Below, in pieces: positions 46,949 through 55,442 of a stretch of DNA of 64,000 nucleotides. The position numbers and the translations under genes were made by a program. The notes beneath the pieces were generated by a model. That model was not told the DNA's origin. It ran no database searches and saw nothing but the letters and a program-made list of their open reading frames with translations. Positions within the stretch are counted from its first letter, which is position 1. Each line of letters begins with the position of its first letter. The stretch is from Caldilineaceae bacterium (GTDB lineage: Bacteria; Chloroflexota; Anaerolineae; Caldilineales; Caldilineaceae), in contig JAPKMW010000051.1 in the NCBI GenBank assembly GCA_026645575.1, forward strand, positions 1-64,000, read 5' to 3'.

Positions 46949-47365
46949 TTACTCCTGGCTCCGGCCCTGGCGGAATTCATCCCAATCCACGCCCATGCCA
47001 AAGCCAGGCTCGCGCGCGTCCGGGTTGCGAAATTCGAGCAGCAGGTCAAATTCCTGGCGGTCGATGACAGTGGGCGTTTCGGTCAACCCCAGCGAGAGGA
47101 TGGCAATCACATGATAGGTGGCGCCGGGTTGCGGGTTGCGCAAGTGCAACGTCGTATCCAGCTTCTGTTCGGCGTGCGCCAGTAGAAAGACACTGGTGTT
47201 CTCCGTGCCGTTGGGGTTCAGGATGACGATTTCAATGTTCGGCTTTTCGTCCTGCGCCGCCGTCAACCAGGCCCGCATCCAGATGCGCTTCAAATCCGGG
47301 TAAGGATAGAGGACAATCCGCTCAAAGCGCAACGGCTCATCCGCCTGAAAGAGTGAAATTTCCAT
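46949..47365 (-). CDS. Conserved-type hypothetical protein paired with the S8 protease
   Basis: I do not recognise this 138-aa protein. The ATG at 47365 (MEISLFQ) is preferred because the upstream in-frame ATG at 47383 lies inside the heptamer repeat. It looks beta-rich: ERIVLYPYPDLKRIWMRAWL, NIEIVILNPNGTEN, TTLHLRNPQPGATYHVI, and then an acidic end (VDWDEFRQG). It stops 7 bp before the protease start. The fixed spacing suggests a chaperone, inhibitor or adaptor for that protease, which is inference. Confidence 0.7.
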   Translation of the reverse strand: MEISLFQADEPLRFERIVLYPYPDLKRIWMRAWLTAAQDEKPNIEIVILNPNGTENTSVFLLAHAEQKLDTTLHLRNPQPGATYHVIAILSLGLTETPTVIDRQEFDLLLEFRNPDAREPGFGMGVDWDEFRQGRSQE

Positions 47366-47367
47366 GT

Positions 47368-47483
47368 CAAGTCCAGAGTCCAAAGTCCGAAGTCCAAAGT
47401 CCAGAGTCCAAAGTCATATCGTCGTGATTGTGGATTACGCAACGCTGCAACCACACGACTCTGGACTCTGGACTTCGGACTGT
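47368..47483. repeat. AGTCCAA/AGTCCAG heptamer repeat hairpin after selC
   Basis: At least seven AGTCCAR/AGTCCGA heptamers (47370-47413) face GACTCTG, GACTCTG, GACTTCG, GACTGTA (47457-47483) around a loop of about 45 nt. It lies just past the tRNA-Sec 3' end, where it could terminate the tRNA transcript. Confidence 0.85.
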
Positions 47484-47491
47484 ATTCCAAG

Positions 47492-47587
47492 CGGGAAGGC
47501 GTGGGAGTCGAACCCACCGACGCCGACTCAGCGCCGCCGTCCACCAATTTTGAAGACTGGGACAGCCACCGGGCCATATCCCCTCCC
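47492..47587 (-). tRNA. selC: tRNA-Sec (anticodon UCA)
   Basis: This is the tRNA that decodes UGA as selenocysteine. Read on the minus strand, the acceptor strand GGGAGGGG (47587-47580) pairs with GCCTTCCC (7 of 8 pairs, G-G at the last). The D arm is ATGGCC-CGGT-GGCTGT, a 6-bp stem with a 4-nt loop, which is unique to tRNA-Sec. The anticodon stem is CCAGT/ATTGG with loop CTTCAAA, giving anticodon UCA (47553-47551). A long variable arm of about 25 nt follows, then T arm GTGGG-TTCGACT-CCCAC. The discriminator is G and CCA is not encoded. The acceptor plus T stems total 13 positions, as in bacterial tRNA-Sec. The exact ends could shift by 1-2 nt. Confidence 0.93.
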
Positions 47588-47795
47588 GCTGGGTATTGTA
47601 GCATAACTGTTGTTTCTTGGGTAGATTGGGGGCGCCCAATCACCATATCCATACCGGCTGTCCACAGGAATCGTAAGCTATCGGGGATATTTTTGTGATA
47701 ATTGGGATAGTCTGTTGTAATATTGGGTATAGAAAAATGACTGAAATGTTGATATACTATGGTTCCTGATTTGTTGGTGGAAAGGAGGTAGAAAC

Positions 47796-48233
47796 ATGGT
47801 AAGTGCGCTAGATGTAGCCAAATATTTACTGACCCAGGTCAACGAAGAAGAAGGCGACTTGATGTCGAACCTTAAGTTGCAAAAACTCCTGTACTATGTG
47901 CAAGGCTATCACTTAGCGATCTATGGCGAACCGTTGTTTTACGAAGAAATTCGCGCTTGGACATATGGGCCGGTTGTACCAGAAGTGTATCACGCCTATA
48001 AGCATCATGGCCGTTCCGCCATCCCGGCTCCAGAGGAAGCAGATTTCAGTATGTTGTCGCAGGCCGCGCGCAAGTTAATTACAGAAATATATGAAGAATA
48101 TGGTAAGTATGAGGCCTCGGTTCTGATGCACTTCACCCATGAAGAACCCCCTTGGCAAAGCACCGACCGCGATGCCGTGATTACCCATGAAAAACTAACC
48201 TGCTACTTCAAGACGCAACTTGTCCATGCCTAA
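47796..48233 (+). CDS. Panacea-domain antitoxin (SocA-like)
   Basis: The 145-aa protein is a Panacea (DUF4065/SocA-like) domain protein: ALDVAKYLLTQVNEE, SNLKLQKLLYYVQGYHLA, PLFYEEIRAWTYGPVVPEVY and the late EEPPWQSTDRD. These domains act as antitoxins to many unrelated toxins. GGAAAGGAGG precedes the ATG. It overlaps the next ORF by 8 bp, the usual antitoxin-toxin layout, and borders the BREX-like island. Confidence 0.9.
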   Translation: MVSALDVAKYLLTQVNEEEGDLMSNLKLQKLLYYVQGYHLAIYGEPLFYEEIRAWTYGPVVPEVYHAYKHHGRSAIPAPEEADFSMLSQAARKLITEIYEEYGKYEASVLMHFTHEEPPWQSTDRDAVITHEKLTCYFKTQLVHA

Positions 48234-48639
48234 GAAACAGATTAAATCTCCTGAGCCGCCCCAAGGCAAGTTTTCGCGCACACACGAGAGCAGAGTATCA
48301 ACCAACCAAGATAAGCCACTGTTTGGTTTGGAGTATCTAGATGCAACCTATAGTCTGAAAGCTTGCACCCAACTCGAAAAAGCTGCCTTTAGTGATACTT
48401 TAGCCAAGTTAGGTCAACTGACTTGGCAAGAGATCATGAACGCCCATCGGCATGGTGTTGGTTGTGAAATTATTCCCCAAGAGCAAATTCATGGTTCAAT
48501 CCCACGGCATGTAACGCCAGATGTACGAATGCTTGCGTTTCGCTTTTGTGGTAAGGCGCCTATGGTTGGTTACCGTGAAGATCGAATTTTCTATGTCATT
48601 TGGCTTGACAGAGACTTTACCTTGTATAATCACGGGTAG
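48226..48639 (+). CDS. Putative toxin partner of the Panacea antitoxin
   Basis: The 137-aa protein has a polar N-terminus of about 30 residues and a compact domain with LEYLDATYSLKACTQLEKAAF, a basic middle (NAHRHGVGCEI) and a C-terminal MLAFRFCGKAPMVGYREDRIFYVIWLDRDFTLYNHG-like region (quoted as MLAFRFCGKAPMVGY and FYVIWLDRDFTLY). That ending resembles RelE-like mRNA interferases. I prefer the ATG at 48226 to the TTG at 48220. Toxicity is inferred from the pairing. Confidence 0.72.
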   Translation: MPKKQIKSPEPPQGKFSRTHESRVSTNQDKPLFGLEYLDATYSLKACTQLEKAAFSDTLAKLGQLTWQEIMNAHRHGVGCEIIPQEQIHGSIPRHVTPDVRMLAFRFCGKAPMVGYREDRIFYVIWLDRDFTLYNHG

Positions 48640-48691
48640 CTGTCGGTTGGATGAAGCGGATACCGATGGCGTCATCGCCTCTTCACTCACG

Positions 48692-49444
48692 TTAAGAAAA
48701 GGCAGGGGAAAGCACTGGCACATTGACGACATTCACCATATCCCACCCCATGCCCTGACGATGTACCTCAAACCAGTGCGAGCGACGAAGGTGATCAACA
48801 GAGATAGTAAATTTCAGCGGGAAGAGTTCCGGCAAGCGTAGCAGATCGGAAAAAGGCATAGCTTCGGCACTGTGCGCTGTGGCGGCCACGGCCAACAGCC
48901 ATTCTTCAATGGCCAGCGACGAAGCCGTAAACGCCCGCCGTTGGGGGGCATAGGTCGCTGGTTGACCGGTGTCGGTTAAAACACCCCAGTCCCGCAGCGA
49001 GAAGAGAATGCGTTCGGTGGCCTTTTCCAGCGCGCCTAACTCGCCCAACTCGGCGATCATGCGCTTCTTGACATCCTTGGGCGTAAGCGTATCACAAAAG
49101 CGGCTCAATTGGCCGATGACAACCAGCCCTTGGCGGAAGAAGTCATAGGTCAGCATGGTCATGCCATAGTGCAACCAAAGGCGATCCGTCTGATTTTCGG
49201 TCTTTCGATAAAGGGCCAGCGCTTGCTGATGGAGTTGGGGATATGTCTCACCACTAGTGGCCCAAATCGTAAGTAGGATTTTTATGGCCACTTGGCGATT
49301 CTCCAGGCTTTTGACCTGCTGCTCGACCAGCACGTCTAGGCGTGTGCGGATGGTCTCTAGATCGTCGGTTTCGGTACGATAGGCAGCGACAGCGTCCATC
49401 CACGCCAGGTAGATGTTCCGGCGAAACCCAATGTGCTTTTCCAA
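48692..49444 (-). CDS. BREX-associated winged-helix accessory protein (brxA-like position)
   Basis: I do not firmly recognise this 250-aa protein. It is helical, with a block DRLWLHYGMTMLTYDFFRQG, then LTPKDVKKRMIAELGELGAL and ATERILFSLRDWGVLTD. The last resembles the small winged-helix BrxA (DUF1819)-type accessory proteins of BREX systems. It starts 20 bp after pglZ stops and is the last gene of the operon. It converges on the Panacea pair. The function inside BREX is inferred from position and pattern. Confidence 0.6.
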   Translation of the reverse strand: MEKHIGFRRNIYLAWMDAVAAYRTETDDLETIRTRLDVLVEQQVKSLENRQVAIKILLTIWATSGETYPQLHQQALALYRKTENQTDRLWLHYGMTMLTYDFFRQGLVVIGQLSRFCDTLTPKDVKKRMIAELGELGALEKATERILFSLRDWGVLTDTGQPATYAPQRRAFTASSLAIEEWLLAVAATAHSAEAMPFSDLLRLPELFPLKFTISVDHLRRSHWFEVHRQGMGWDMVNVVNVPVLSPAFS

Positions 49445-49463
49445 GAGTGGTATCCTTTATTTC

Positions 49464-51425
49464 CTACTTGCGCTGAATGATTACCAGCGGTGTCACCATC
49501 TCTTCAATGGTTAAGCCACCGTGGCTAACGACCTGTTGGCCGTTCAACGCAAAGGCGCCGTCTGTTTTGGGCAGTAAGACCCAACGGTCGGGAGGAAGCA
49601 GACCATCGTCATGCCACAAGATGGTATCAGGATACTGCGATTGGACATTGGATGCAAATTGCAGATTGCTATAAATGCGTGCTCGTTTACTGCGGCTTTC
49701 GACGGTGACACCCTCCTGTGGCACACCAATACCTACCGCATTGACGTGGCCGTGGTCACTGGCGATAACGACAGCATACTGTTCGCTCAGGAGCCGGTCA
49801 ATCAACCCCTCTAGCCAGGCTGAACCAGGGCGATCCGGCATTTGGTTGTGGAGCCAGATCGCGACCGAGGCATGAACATCAGCCAAACCCTGTGTCGCGC
49901 CATGCACCATCTCATCAATCACCGGCGTTACCAGACAGAGCGCCCGCATGGTGCGTTGGTCAAGCATCGCCGGATAGGCTTGTCCACTACGGTTAGGCAG
50001 CAGCGTATAGGCAATGCGGCGCGCGTCAAGCTCTTTCTGCATCCAAAACGTTTGCCACTGCTGCGCTTCCTGGCGATTGGTGGTTAATGTATCGCCAAAG
50101 CCGGCGGGTGGCAACCCGCTGATCAGCGCTTGGCGGGAAACTGCCGTGATGCTGGGAATTTGCGCCAGCAGTAACCGCTCGGTTAAGGCCCACGCGCCAC
50201 GACGCGCTTGCCACACCGGCTTGATCTGAAGCCAGGTAGCCAGGCTCATGCCATCCATGACCAGCAGAGCGACGCGCTGTTGCGGGGTCAGCAAGGTGGC
50301 CAGGTAACCGGGGACATGGAAAAGATGATGGGGCGTGGGCAGCCGTGAGCCGGCCAGGTGGCTATAGGCCATCTTGAGCCAACTGGCAAAAGCCGCGTTT
50401 AGCGCCAGTTGTTGCTGATAAAATTGGTTGTGGAGTGGCGAATTAGCCGAGAGCAGCGCACCGGTGTAATAACCCAGGGTCAACTGCGCCCAACGCCAGG
50501 CGATGGCTTGCCAATCCGACCAGCGCAGGTTGTTTGCCTGGAGCCGTTCCGTGATGTCCTGCAAGCCTTCGTCCAGTTCAACCGTTTGGGCCGCAGTGGC
50601 ATCGTAGGCGATGGCCGGGGCGGCCCAAGCCGGCGTTTCGGCAAGCCGGCGAACGGTGGCCGTTGGCTTAAGAATGCCCAGTCGCACCAGGCGTGGTATG
50701 GCATCTTGCAACAGGGTATCGGTGGCAAAGGCGAGCATGGGGGGCATTGTTTGATAAACAGGTTGTCCACTCAGTTCGGCCAGGTACGCTTGCCACGCCG
50801 ACTGCACAAAGCGGTAGAAGCTTTCCCGCTCTGTGAGCAGATCAGCCAGCGGCCATCCAGCAAAGGCAGCCGCCGGTGTTACCTGTTGCCGCCAATAAGT
50901 CGCCAGCACAGTGGGCATGGTTTCATGGTGCGCATGGTACTCAGCCAGCCAACTGATCAAGGCGCTGGCGGTTTGTAGCTCGGTAGGTACACAAGCAAAG
51001 AGATGGCGAAGCAAATAGTCACAGGTGGCGTGTACGGAGAGGGGCTGGCGCACTGGCGTCTGCGCCAGGGCGGCCGCCAGCCGACTGCGTTGCGCGGGTG
51101 CGAGTGTTTTGATCGTTGGGTAATCGAGATTGGGGAAGAGACGGTGTAACGCCAGTTCGACATGATGGGCCTGTTGCCAGAGGTCATAGGGGGCGCGGTT
51201 GAGTTCGTCGGCAATGACAACCACGAGCGGCGCGGCTATCGTAACCGGTTGCGTGCGGCTGTAGCCATAGCGCAGCGCCACCGGGTCGCTTGCCACCAGC
51301 AGGCGAAAGCCACGGGTGTACAGGGCCGCCGTAACCGCTTCATCGGCCAGCAGACCGTCGGGATCGGCGACCAGGGTCAACGCATGGGTGTGTGGCGGGA
51401 AATGGTGGAGAAGCTGATCAAGCAT
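49464..51425 (-). CDS. pglZ: BREX system phosphatase-like protein PglZ
   Basis: The 653-aa protein has the PglZ/alkaline-phosphatase domain in its C-terminal half. VALLVMDGMSLATWLQIKP carries the metal-binding Asp and nucleophile region, SITAVSRQALISGLPP follows, and YAVVIASDHGHVNAVG gives the Asp-His-His metal site. The N-terminal 350 residues are helical. I take the ATG at 51425 (MLDQLLHH); the in-frame TTG at 51440 is an alternative. PglZ is the defining protein of BREX anti-phage systems. It lies between HicA and the accessory gene. Confidence 0.88.
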   Translation of the reverse strand: MLDQLLHHFPPHTHALTLVADPDGLLADEAVTAALYTRGFRLLVASDPVALRYGYSRTQPVTIAAPLVVVIADELNRAPYDLWQQAHHVELALHRLFPNLDYPTIKTLAPAQRSRLAAALAQTPVRQPLSVHATCDYLLRHLFACVPTELQTASALISWLAEYHAHHETMPTVLATYWRQQVTPAAAFAGWPLADLLTERESFYRFVQSAWQAYLAELSGQPVYQTMPPMLAFATDTLLQDAIPRLVRLGILKPTATVRRLAETPAWAAPAIAYDATAAQTVELDEGLQDITERLQANNLRWSDWQAIAWRWAQLTLGYYTGALLSANSPLHNQFYQQQLALNAAFASWLKMAYSHLAGSRLPTPHHLFHVPGYLATLLTPQQRVALLVMDGMSLATWLQIKPVWQARRGAWALTERLLLAQIPSITAVSRQALISGLPPAGFGDTLTTNRQEAQQWQTFWMQKELDARRIAYTLLPNRSGQAYPAMLDQRTMRALCLVTPVIDEMVHGATQGLADVHASVAIWLHNQMPDRPGSAWLEGLIDRLLSEQYAVVIASDHGHVNAVGIGVPQEGVTVESRSKRARIYSNLQFASNVQSQYPDTILWHDDGLLPPDRWVLLPKTDGAFALNGQQVVSHGGLTIEEMVTPLVIIQRK

Positions 51426-51466
51426 AGGTAAAGCTGACAATGGCTTGGTCGCTCATGGAAAAGTGT

Positions 51467-51691
51467 TTAAAGGTTGTCTTGCAATTCTTCACGAGAAAGT
51501 TCGCAGTCACGCAGAATCTGCGCCAGTAACCCCCGACCAATGGTTTCACCACGATGTACCGGCACAACTGTACTTCGTCCATCTGCATGACGTAGGAAAT
51601 GATGACTTCCTTTGATTCGGATCACCTCAAAGCCTACTTTACGCAAGGTCTTGATTAATTGCGCACCGGTTATGGCAGGAAAGGTACTCAT
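51467..51691 (-). CDS. hicA: HicA-family mRNA interferase toxin
   Basis: The 74-aa protein matches HicA: PAITGAQLIKTLRKVGFEVI, the catalytic His in RIKGSHHFLRH, STVVPVHRGETIGRG and a C-terminal ILRDCELSREEL. HicA is a double-stranded-RNA-binding-fold RNase that cleaves mRNA. Its ATG overlaps the hicB stop by 4 bp. It sits inside the BREX-like operon, between pglX and pglZ. Confidence 0.93.
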   Translation of the reverse strand: MSTFPAITGAQLIKTLRKVGFEVIRIKGSHHFLRHADGRSTVVPVHRGETIGRGLLAQILRDCELSREELQDNL

Positions 51692-51897
51692 GCCGTGACC
51701 GCCACCCGCTGGACGCCAACGAACTCGCTCGTCACTGGCTCTTCAACTTCCAGGCAAAGCTCAATGGCTTCCTTGATTCGTTTCATCAAGAGATCCAAGG
51801 AGCGCGCTTGGGTGTGACAGCCACGTAAGGCCGGCACCCACGCGACAAAGTACCCATCTTCATCTTTCTCAATCACCACACTAAATTCGCGTGTCAT
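51688..51897 (-). CDS. hicB: HicB-family antitoxin
   Basis: The 69-aa protein has the HicB partial RNase-H fold: FSVVIEKDEDGYFVAWVPAL, RGCHTQARSLDLLMKRIKEAIEL and VEEPV. It neutralises HicA. No DNA-binding C-terminal domain is present in this short form. It lies 140 bp after pglX and overlaps hicA by 4 bp. Confidence 0.92.
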   Translation of the reverse strand: MTREFSVVIEKDEDGYFVAWVPALRGCHTQARSLDLLMKRIKEAIELCLEVEEPVTSEFVGVQRVAVTA

Positions 51898-52040
51898 TTT
51901 GCCTGCCTTTCGGACACTTTGCTCTACTTGTGGTCATTCTTAAATCATAGCACAAGTGCAGCCTTTGTGCTAGAAACCGTCTTGCCTCACCCTAATGAGG
52001 CACACCGAGCTTACATATACCAATCTTTGTCTAGCCTTTC

Positions 52041-54743
52041 TTACCCCACCCGCAAACTGGCGTTATCATAATACATCAACAATTCAGGGTCTTCCTGCAA
52101 GACCTGTTCGGGCAGGCGTTCGGCGACTTCGACGATGGTGGCGTAGTCGCGTTCGTGCCAGGCATGGGAGAAGCCGGCGCGCACGGCTTCGCTGCGGAAT
52201 TGGCGCAATTTCTTCTTGCTTTCCTTGTACTGGGCAAATTCACGCAAGAGGCCACGCAGCCGCAGTTTCTCCAAGTCCCCGGCACGGTCGGGATCGGGGA
52301 CATACCAGCGCCCCTCGTCATCCGGCAAAAAGTTTTGTTCCAGCAGCACCCGCAAATCGGGCAGATCCTCGTGGCGGGCCTGGTGTAACTCTTGGAGAAA
52401 GCGAGGTTGGATCTGTTGGAAGCTTTGCGGTTCAGCCTGTAGTTGGTGACGCAGCCAGGTAATGGCGCTCTTTTCGTCGTTGACAAAGAGGCTCAGTTGG
52501 GCGACGGCTCCCAGTTCCGCCCGTGCTTTTTCATATTGGGCGATCTGGTCAGGCAAGAAGTACATGCCATCCGCTTTGGCAAAATATTGATCCAGTCCAG
52601 CATAAAATTGGGCTGCCCCCATCGGCACGGCGATCCCACGCTGAATGTGATAGGCGACCATGCGATCAAAGAGCAGGTAGTTCTGCCGTTCGGCCACCGT
52701 CTCCAATATCCCATTGTTCACCACCACTGGCGGCACCTGGGCCAGATGTTGCCGGACAAAGTCCCAAACGCCCGTCGTTGTACCGGCATGAGAGAGAAAT
52801 TGTTGCTCAAAGGCTGTGGTCGGTTTATAGGCAGAGATAATCAGATCCTGCTTTGCCGCGTCAGAAGTAACCTGCCGGTATGAACCTTGTTGTTTATCTA
52901 ATGTACGCACATCCGCAACTACAAAACCAACGGACATAAGGGCTTCTTGAATAGCGCGCCAAACACTGTCATGGCTGTTGTGGAATTCTACCGTCATCCA
53001 ACGTCCTGGTTTTAAGGCGGTGTAATAGCATTGAAAGCAGGCGCGCATCAAGGTTTGGTATTCATACAGTCGCTTCTTCTTCATCCGATCAATAATGGCT
53101 TCAGACACGCTGTTGGTCCAAATTCGGTGCCATGATTCCACAAGATAATTCAGATCGGCATAGTAAATATTTTCTCCAAAAGGCGGATCAGTAAAGATGT
53201 AATCAAGGCTATTGGCAGGCAATTGCACTGCGGTTGTGGATTGAGTCGTTGTGATTGTGGCGACATGTTGAGTTTTCAAATAGCCAAATGCTTTTATAAG
53301 TCGTTCAGACTTGCCATCTAAAATATACCAAGGCGATACTTCGGCAATCTGCGATCCAACATAATAAACGCCGCTCAAATAACGATTAACTTGTGAAAAG
53401 TGAGTGGGACCGTACCGATTGAGCAACGACATTCCCCATATAGCTTGCTCAAAGGCAAAAAAGAGCATATTCCGTAATCGATAAAGATTTACATTGGACG
53501 CCTTTGTCCATAACGTATTCAGCGAATGCAGTGGCCGCTTGAGGAAAAGGTGATGGATATGAGTAAATCCTTTGGGAGCAAGGCGAGAGCCATGATACAT
53601 TTTCTCAATTGGAAACGAATTAGTAGGGAAACCATCTGGCAAACTTAGCTCATTGATCTGTCGAAGAATAGAAAGATCTGATTCGTTCAATTCATGTTGT
53701 TGTTTACGATCTTGAATCGAATAATTTACAAAGCATGGTACAAACTTAATACGCTGATGTGTTTGATAAAGATAATGGTCAAGGTATGTCTCAAAGGATC
53801 TGTCCAAACTACGCTTATCTTGTAACGCGCCACATTGTTTACACTGAAATTCGCCTGCCACCTTCAGCGCATCTAGGTCTAATGCCTCTTCAACAAAAAT
53901 GATCTCATGCCCACACGATGAACAGGTAAAAACCTCACTCCAAACTGTATAGTCAATCCGCGCTTTTGTCTTGCCATCTGTATGTTGAGTCTCATACATC
54001 CACCCACACTCATCCTCGACCTCCTGCAAAATGCGCTTGGCTTCGCGCTCAAAGGCCGCCACGTCAACCGGCGTGTTGTAGTTATAGGCAATAAAGGTGG
54101 CGGCGGGTGACAGGTCATTGAGTACGGCTTTGCGCGCGCCCAGGCGGGCAATTGCCTTGCCGTTGTCGTAGATCGTGCCATCGGCAGCGACCTGATAACC
54201 CAGACTCTCCACCGTCTTGCGGTCGCCACAAAGTTGGGCAGCCACACCGGTCATCCCCGTGCCGCAGAAGCCATCAAAGACAATGTCGCCCGGCTCGGTG
54301 TAGTGGAGGATGTAGCGCATGATCGCCTTATGCGGCACCTTGGTGTGGTAGGAATGGGCGTTGTAGATGGGATCATTTTTGCCTTCGGAGACATCGGCGG
54401 CAAAGGGTTCGCGGTGATAAGTTTCGTCACTTAATCCCAAGTTGGCATGGCGCGCCGCCCGTTCGGCTTGCCACTCGGCCATAATCTGGGGCAAAAAGGG
54501 ATTGGGGCAGGCGGTGTAATAAGGCGGGTCGGAGAGGGCCAGAATATCTTCATCGGCGCCAAGGGGAAAGCCTTCAATGGCACGGAATGTCGGATCTTGT
54601 AAATATTCGCGCAACCGGGCTGTGAAGTAAGCCCGACGTTCTGCTTCGTCGGCAAAGGTCAGGCCGAGACAAGTCATGGGGCCGCTATGAATGGTAGTTC
54701 CGGCTGTGCGCAGCAGTTCCGGTTGGATGAGCGTTTCCGTCAT
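52041..54743 (-). CDS. pglX: BREX-type adenine-specific DNA methyltransferase
   Basis: The 900-aa protein has SAM motif I DIVFDGFCGTGMTGVAA near residue 150 and catalytic motif IV DYIFTDPPFGENIYYADL near residue 510, an order typical of large N6-adenine/DUF1156-like methyltransferases (PglXI class of BREX type 3). A zinc-binding insert with FTCSSCGHEI and FQCKQCGALQ lies around residues 275-305. It should mark host DNA so that BREX does not act on it. It is flanked by two toxin-antitoxin pairs within the operon. Confidence 0.88.
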   Translation of the reverse strand: MTETLIQPELLRTAGTTIHSGPMTCLGLTFADEAERRAYFTARLREYLQDPTFRAIEGFPLGADEDILALSDPPYYTACPNPFLPQIMAEWQAERAARHANLGLSDETYHREPFAADVSEGKNDPIYNAHSYHTKVPHKAIMRYILHYTEPGDIVFDGFCGTGMTGVAAQLCGDRKTVESLGYQVAADGTIYDNGKAIARLGARKAVLNDLSPAATFIAYNYNTPVDVAAFEREAKRILQEVEDECGWMYETQHTDGKTKARIDYTVWSEVFTCSSCGHEIIFVEEALDLDALKVAGEFQCKQCGALQDKRSLDRSFETYLDHYLYQTHQRIKFVPCFVNYSIQDRKQQHELNESDLSILRQINELSLPDGFPTNSFPIEKMYHGSRLAPKGFTHIHHLFLKRPLHSLNTLWTKASNVNLYRLRNMLFFAFEQAIWGMSLLNRYGPTHFSQVNRYLSGVYYVGSQIAEVSPWYILDGKSERLIKAFGYLKTQHVATITTTQSTTAVQLPANSLDYIFTDPPFGENIYYADLNYLVESWHRIWTNSVSEAIIDRMKKKRLYEYQTLMRACFQCYYTALKPGRWMTVEFHNSHDSVWRAIQEALMSVGFVVADVRTLDKQQGSYRQVTSDAAKQDLIISAYKPTTAFEQQFLSHAGTTTGVWDFVRQHLAQVPPVVVNNGILETVAERQNYLLFDRMVAYHIQRGIAVPMGAAQFYAGLDQYFAKADGMYFLPDQIAQYEKARAELGAVAQLSLFVNDEKSAITWLRHQLQAEPQSFQQIQPRFLQELHQARHEDLPDLRVLLEQNFLPDDEGRWYVPDPDRAGDLEKLRLRGLLREFAQYKESKKKLRQFRSEAVRAGFSHAWHERDYATIVEVAERLPEQVLQEDPELLMYYDNASLRVG

Positions 54744-54760
54744 GAATATGCTTTCGTTGC

Positions 54761-55132
54761 TTATCGGGCAAGGAGGGGTAAGCGGCGCATCCGCTGCCGT
54801 TGTTCATCCACGGTCACCACCGCCCCTAATTCTAATTCTTCGCTCCACGCTCCCATCACAGTGATCAGCAGCGCAACCAGGGCATCGGCTTTCAACCCTT
54901 CCCGCCGGATGCGCACCACGGAAGGCGCTTGCGCACCGGATAAGGCCAGGAGAGCATGAAAATCGGCATCCAGGGTAACGATGACCCGTTGGTCGGTACG
55001 GCCGCGTGCCAAAATTTCAAGATCCTCAGCCATCGCCATCCCGATATCGCCCACATGCAGCGTATCAATCCCCAGGGTGGTTAACTGTGTCGCCGCCGAG
55101 CGCGGTAGACCTTGATCGAGGAGCAATTTCAT
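54761..55132 (-). CDS. DUF5615 PIN-like toxin
   Basis: The 123-aa protein has the PIN-like layout: KLLLDQGLPRSAATQLTTLG at the N-terminus (first Asp), DTLHVGDIGMAMAEDLEIL, and VIVTLDADFHALLALSG (central Asp pair). DUF5615 proteins are predicted RNases paired with DUF433 antitoxins. Its ATG overlaps the DUF433 stop by 4 bp. It lies 17 bp before pglX in the same direction, inside the BREX-like operon. Confidence 0.9.
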   Translation of the reverse strand: MKLLLDQGLPRSAATQLTTLGIDTLHVGDIGMAMAEDLEILARGRTDQRVIVTLDADFHALLALSGAQAPSVVRIRREGLKADALVALLITVMGAWSEELELGAVVTVDEQRQRMRRLPLLAR

Positions 55133-55353
55133 GAGGCGAGGACAACACTGCGATCTTCTAGATAGGAAGCAACATAGGCCAACGCCTGGCGAATATCTTC
55201 CTCTTCCAATTCAGGATATTCGCGTTGCAATTCAGCACGGTCCGGGTAGGCGGACAACAACTCGATGACACGCCGCACGGTCAAACGTAGATTGCGGATA
55301 CAAGGCTGCCCATTCATGCGCGCTGGATTGATGGTAATGCGGTCGAATTTCAT
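55129..55353 (-). CDS. DUF433 antitoxin
   Basis: The 74-aa protein is a DUF433 member: FDRITINPARMNGQPCIRNL, LTVRRVIELLSAYPDR, YPELEEEDIRQALAYVASYLE. The ATG at 55353 is fixed by a strong GGAGGTGAT 5 nt upstream; an in-frame start at 55446 would overlap the brxC end and has no site. It pairs with the DUF5615 toxin and sits between brxC and pglX. Confidence 0.92.
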   Translation of the reverse strand: MKFDRITINPARMNGQPCIRNLRLTVRRVIELLSAYPDRAELQREYPELEEEDIRQALAYVASYLEDRSVVLAS

Positions 55354-55442
55354 AAGATCACCTCCCCGTGCATTCTCGCATAGATTGCCCTGTTCGTCAA
55401 CGCATGGCGGCATTTCGGCGGGTTTAAACTGCTCAATTCTGG

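Noticed and set aside
47492..47587. Possible tRNA-Ser or tRNA-Leu because of the long variable arm
   Set aside because: The anticodon loop CTTCAAA gives UCA, and the 6-bp D stem with 4-nt loop and 13-position acceptor/T stack fit tRNA-Sec instead.
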